DNA of 44,822 nucleotides from assembly GCA_032718475.1 (NCBI GenBank), contig JAUCBJ010008872.1, forward strand, positions 1 through 44,822, given 5' to 3'. A program made the translations under genes and the position numbers. Under the pieces are notes generated by a model that had not been told where the DNA came from, did no database searches, and was given only the letters and a program-made list of their open reading frames with translations. Of this stretch, positions 41,266 through 44,822 are shown piece after piece. Origin of the DNA: Nemertoderma westbladi (taxonomy: Eukaryota > Xenacoelomorpha > Nemertodermatida > Nemertodermatidae). The first letter of the stretch is position 1, and every line of letters begins with the position of its first letter.

Positions 41266-42141
41266 TCAACCACCCTTTGGGAACCGTCTCAAGTCTTTCC
41301 CTTTGCCGTCCTCATCCCTGGGTCGTTTCCTGATTACTACCGCTCCTCTGGGATCTGCTTTCTGTCTTCGGACTCTCGCCGCCACCTCCTTACTGATCCC
41401 GGTTGTTGGCTCCTTGGGTGCCGGTGTTATCAGCTCCCGATATCGCTTCGCGGGTGGCCCCTCCGAGTGGCCCTGTTGTCTCCCCCTGGTGGCGTCCCAT
41501 AAGATCATCTTCATTGCCTGCGGCACATGCTCCGCCAAGAAATCCCTAAACTCTCCTCTGTTCTGTGGCCTCCACCTATCCAAATACCTCTGCGTATTTA
41601 TCACCCCGGCATATGATGCCGCCGTTGCCACTTCCTGGTAGGTAAACGGAAGCCTCCGTTTGATAATCTCCATGTGAGCCTCCTGATTGATGTTAAAGAA
41701 GCCCCACTGGAACTCCTGGGCCTTCATACGTTGCCGAGTCATCGCCCCGACATCGGCCCATTCCTCGAAGACCCTAAATTTCTCTTCGTCGTCCAGGATC
41801 ATGTATCCTCCCCTGTTGACGGACTCTATGAACCTCTTCCAATCTTTCCTCGGTGACTCTCTCGCGTACTTCGGAATCCCGAACTTCGCCTCGTCTCCTT
41901 TCACCACGTAGTGGAAATGTTCGAAGATCGCATTGTCCAGCGACGGCGTCCCGTAGGTCCCGACCAGCCGCTGTTCATGCATCTCCCTGAAGTGGTCCTG
42001 TAGCGCTCGTGCTGCGTGACCCTTCTCTAACCGGTCATAGTATACCCTCGTCCTCTCTTCCGGATGCCTCTTGGTGAAATCCACCAGTATCTCCTTTCCT
42101 CCCTGCTCCGCCTTTCTCTTTCGCACAAGTTTGATTGCCAT
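41266..42141 (-). CDS. Unidentified basic protein, possibly retroelement-encoded
   Basis: The first ATG of the frame is at 42141 (MAIKLVRKRKAEQGGKEI); the frame is open from about 42177. 291 codons, rich in Arg/Lys and Glu, with many aromatic residues (FQWGFFNINQEAHMEIIKRR, NTQRYLDRWRPQ) and a strongly basic tail (RKRPRDEDGKGKDLRR). No signal peptide, membrane segment, zinc motif or catalytic signature is seen. GC content is higher than the flanks and similar to the BEL integrase at 43384-44822, on the same strand and about 1.2 kb upstream. Short GCCTT…AAGGC-type hairpins lie at both borders (41229-41242 and 42178-42190). It could be gag of an adjacent BEL copy behind a shared LTR, or an independent gene; I do not recognise it. 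Confidence 0.55.
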   Translation of the reverse strand: MAIKLVRKRKAEQGGKEILVDFTKRHPEERTRVYYDRLEKGHAARALQDHFREMHEQRLVGTYGTPSLDNAIFEHFHYVVKGDEAKFGIPKYARESPRKDWKRFIESVNRGGYMILDDEEKFRVFEEWADVGAMTRQRMKAQEFQWGFFNINQEAHMEIIKRRLPFTYQEVATAASYAGVINTQRYLDRWRPQNRGEFRDFLAEHVPQAMKMILWDATRGRQQGHSEGPPAKRYRELITPAPKEPTTGISKEVAARVRRQKADPRGAVVIRKRPRDEDGKGKDLRRFPKGG

Positions 42142-42199
42142 CTCGAACTCTGCCCGATCGCTCACCCTTTGGGTGGTGCCTTACCAAGGCGCTATAGGA

Positions 42200-42590
42200 T
42201 GAGTGACAGGTTTAGATGGTTTATTTTCAGTTCGATGGCCTATCTCCCTCTGAATTTCTGAGTTATTGCCTATTTTACACTGCTTTATTTCTGTAGCTAC
42301 CAAATTGTACCTAAATTGCGAATTTTGTCAGTTACTTTTATTATGTTCCAGAATTTTCTTTCCTACTGTTACCATAATTTGCTAATTTTTCAGCCCTATT
42401 CTTATTTTATTTTAACTTAATTTTAATTCTACTGTCCTACTACTTACTGTTGCCTATGGATTATTCTATTTCATAATCCACATTCTGGCCTACTCTGTGG
42501 GCTTGTGCAGTACAACAGTATGCGTCGCGCGGCCTACACGATTTATCCAGCTGTACTCATATGCCCCCCTCTGGCTACTAACTACTGACT
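42200..42590. other. Non-coding, nothing recognised
   Basis: T-rich on the plus strand. It may belong to an LTR of the minus-strand BEL element, which cannot be shown without a second copy. Confidence 0.45.
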
Positions 42591-42591
42591 A

Positions 42592-43215
42592 ATATCTATA
42601 CTATATATACCCTTCTACCTCTATCTCTTACTAACTAGTTCTACGTACTTTCTTACTAACTTCTAACTCTCTCTAACTAACTAACGGTACTACGTACCCT
42701 CTAACTCTTACTCTCTCTAACTAACGGTACTACGTACCCTCTAACTCTTACTAACTCTCTAACTAACGGTACTACGTACCCTCTAACTCTTACTAACTCT
42801 CTGACTAATGGTACTACGTACCCTCTAACTCTTACTAACTCTCTAACTAACGGTACTACGTACCCTCTAACTCTTACTCTCTCTAACTAACGGTACTACA
42901 TACCCTCTAACTCTTACTAACTCTCTAACTAACTAACGGTACTACGTACCCTCTAACTCTTACTAACTCTCTAACTAACGGTACTACGTACCCTCTAACT
43001 CTTACTAACTCTCTAACTAACGGTACTACGTACCCTCTAACTCTTACTCTCTCTAACTAACGGTACTACGTACCCTCTAACTCTTACTCTCTCTAACTAA
43101 CGGTACTACGTACCCTCTAACTCTTACTCTCTCTAACTAACGGTACTACGTACCCTCTAACTCTTACTCTCTCTAACTAACTAATGGTACTACGTATCCT
43201 CTAACTAACCTCTAT
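42592..43215. repeat. 38/42-bp satellite with GGTACTACGTACC core
   Basis: About 13 copies of ACTAACGGTACTACGTACCC followed by TCTAACTCTTACT(AACT)CTCTA. The unit is 38 or 42 bp depending on one AACT. Each unit holds GGTAC-TAC-GTACC, a perfect 5-bp stem with a 3-nt loop. Confidence 0.95.
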
Positions 43216-43305
43216 CTAACTCAACTAACTAACTTCTATCTGCCTACTTACTGCGTACCTATTATTTATATTTATTATTTATTTATTTTTATTTTATTTT
43301 TTTGT

Positions 43306-43358
43306 GTGGGAAGGGCGTCTCGCCCTCAATCCCACCCCCCTCAGTCCAAAATTTGGAC
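43306..43358 (-). other. Strong stem-loops just after BEL B integrase
   Basis: GTGGGA (43306-43311) and AGGGCG (43312-43317) pair with CGCCCT (43321-43326) and TCCCAC (43330-43335), giving a 12-bp stem with a 3-nt loop and a 3-nt bulge. Next to it, GTCCAAA/TTTGGAC (43344-43358) forms a second perfect stem. They lie within 80 bp of the pol stop on the transcribed strand, so they may be in the LTR and act in RNA processing; that is inference. Confidence 0.75.
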
Positions 43359-43383
43359 GACTAAACTCCTCTCACACTTTACT

Positions 43384-44822
43384 CTAAGGTGCCCCCTCTA
43401 GAAGACAACACTTTCCTACAGCCCTTCTGTAGGTTTTCCTGTCTTTCGCACCTATCTTGCCACCTATTCGCACTTCTACCGATCGGACTCTTCCGTCTTC
43501 GTCGGAGTAAGTGCCTACAACTCTCGCCAACCGCCACTGGTTGTTGATGATAGTATCATCCGTGACGATCACGAGATCACCCACTTTCAGCTCCCTGTTC
43601 GTCTTCCTCCACTTACTTCTTCTGTGAAGCGTGGGTAGGTATTCCTCAACCCATCTTCTCCAATATTCCGCGCTTATCGCTTTAGCGACTTTCCAACTCT
43701 GGCATGAGTGTATGTCATCTGGGTCTACACCCCGCATGTCGATGGTCGCTGGTCTTTCCATTAGGAAATGGCTTGGCGTCAGAACGTCTAGTGACTCAGG
43801 GTCATCATTCTCTGGATATAGCGGTCTGCTATTAATGATACCCTCACACTTCGCAAGTACTGTCCTTAGCACGTCCTCCGTAACCATATGGGTGTTCATC
43901 AGCTTCGTCATCAGATGCTTCGAACTACCCACTAGTCTCTCGACGCATCCTAGGGTATGCGGTGCATACGGCGTCCTCCTCTCCCACTTTACTTGTCGTC
44001 GCCTCATGGCTGCCCTGACTTCCTCTCCTTCCAGGATATCCAAGGCCTCTGCCATCTCGTTCTCCACCCCCACAAAGTTGGTCCCGTTGTCGGAGTATAT
44101 TACTGCGATCGTCCCACCTTTGCGGTCTCTAAACCTCTCTAAGGCATTAATGAATGCCTATGCGGTTGCATCTTGGGCGAGTTCTATCCCTACCGCCCGC
44201 GTGTTATTACATACGAAGATAATACCGTAGCGTTTCTCCGTGTGCCGCATCACCTTGATCTTTATCGGCCCGAACATGTCCACACCGCAATGTGTAAATG
44301 GTGGGTCGTGCTGTCTTACCCTACTTGCTGGTAGTGGTGCCATCTCCTGTATGGCTCGCTCCTTCTTCGCTCGTCGGCAGGTCTGGCACTGCCCCACTAC
44401 CGCCTTTACATTCTTCCTCAATTGTTTGACCCAAAAGGTCCTCCTTATCTCCGTGAGGGTTCGGTTGGTGCCCCCGTGCAATATCGATTTGTGGGAGTCC
44501 CAAATAATCTGGTGGACTATCGGCGATCCTGTGGGGATGATGATGGGCTTCGGTGGAACAACGATACTGTTGTTGTATCCCACCCTAGAGTTCATTACTA
44601 GGATCCCATCGTCATTAAGTTATGGCGACAGTGTGATCAGCTCGCTGTCCCGTCGGAGATGCTGTTGTTTACCGACGCGCTCCACCTCGTCGCCCTAGTT
44701 CTTCTTTTGCTCGTAGCGGATGACTGCTTTAGCCGCTCCTTCCAGATCTATTGCCATTCTAATCTTCACGTCTTTGCCAACTCCCCTGAGGAAATTCCCG
44801 AAGGCTCTCCTACTACTAGGAT
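43384..44822 (-). pseudogene. BEL/Pao pol B: connection, integrase zinc domain, core and C-terminus
   Basis: One continuous frame enters from the right edge (GKDVKIRMAIDLEGAAKAVI) and ends with TAA at 43386-43384. It is interrupted only by TAG at 44697-44695, TAA at 44622-44620 and TAG at 44160-44158, with no frameshift. Domains: connection (LDLEGAAKAVIRYE), HHCC zinc motif (WDSHKSILHGG, QCQTCRRAK), and a DDE core with CGVDMFGP, IYSDNGTNFVG and TLGCVERLVGSSK. The tail follows: IINSRPLYPE, LTPSHFLMERP, YWRRWVEEYLPTLHRRSKW, LKVGDLVIVTDD. This belongs to a different BEL lineage from copy A and is far less decayed. RT and RNase H lie outside the window. Confidence 0.88.

Overview
The window is eukaryotic, animal-type nuclear DNA. 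It is AT-rich, intron-bearing and dominated by transposable elements in different states of decay. Evidence for a metazoan source is an ErbB/EGFR-like receptor tyrosine kinase fragment (cysteine-rich ectodomain, transmembrane helix and start of the kinase domain in separate exons), a two-exon C2H2 zinc-finger gene, and a typical invertebrate mobile-element mix (BEL/Pao, DIRS-like tyrosine-recombinase, LINE, Merlin, piggyBac and Harbinger-like elements). I cannot name the species; a marine invertebrate is a guess.

Layout. 1-3.4 kb (minus strand): a gag-like, coiled-coil-rich gene running off the left edge, preceded by an array of TACCGGTA palindromes and a 288-bp direct repeat. 4.8-5.6 kb: a 745-bp foldback element. 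5.67-7.47 kb (plus): three exons of an ErbB receptor carrying a frameshift, a stop and a splice-phase mismatch, so probably a pseudogene. 8.3-18.8 kb (minus): a segmental duplication of a zinc-finger gene. The right copy (exon 1 at 17288-18809, exon 2 at about 14280-15018) has a perfect splice phase; the left copy is truncated and frameshifted, and next to it lies a piggyBac transposase remnant. The two copies act as natural empty/filled-site controls and reveal two non-autonomous DNA transposons inserted after duplication.

18.9-24.9 kb: repeats and small DNA transposons, including a Merlin element with about 95-bp inverted repeats and a 9-bp target duplication, a Harbinger-like MITE with TTA target duplication, satellites, and a tRNA-like SINE. 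24.9-30.5 kb (minus): a decayed BEL gag, then a DIRS-like retroelement with a complete tyrosine recombinase, a gag and an RT/RNase H in the unusual order RT/RH-gag-YR. 30.7-31.7 kb: a 53-bp satellite. 31.95-35.1 kb (plus): a 5'-truncated LINE with a long intact RT frame.

35.1-39.6 kb (plus): a decayed BEL pol with odd in-frame palindromes and an SPD-rich repeat insertion. 40.4-40.7 kb: a cluster of perfect stem-loops. 41.3-42.1 kb (minus): an unidentified basic ORF. 42.6-43.2 kb: a satellite. 43.4-44.8 kb (minus): a second BEL integrase region, one frame broken only by three stop codons. No bacterial-type operons, CRISPR arrays or rRNA genes were seen. All protein family calls rest on motifs read by eye, not on searches.
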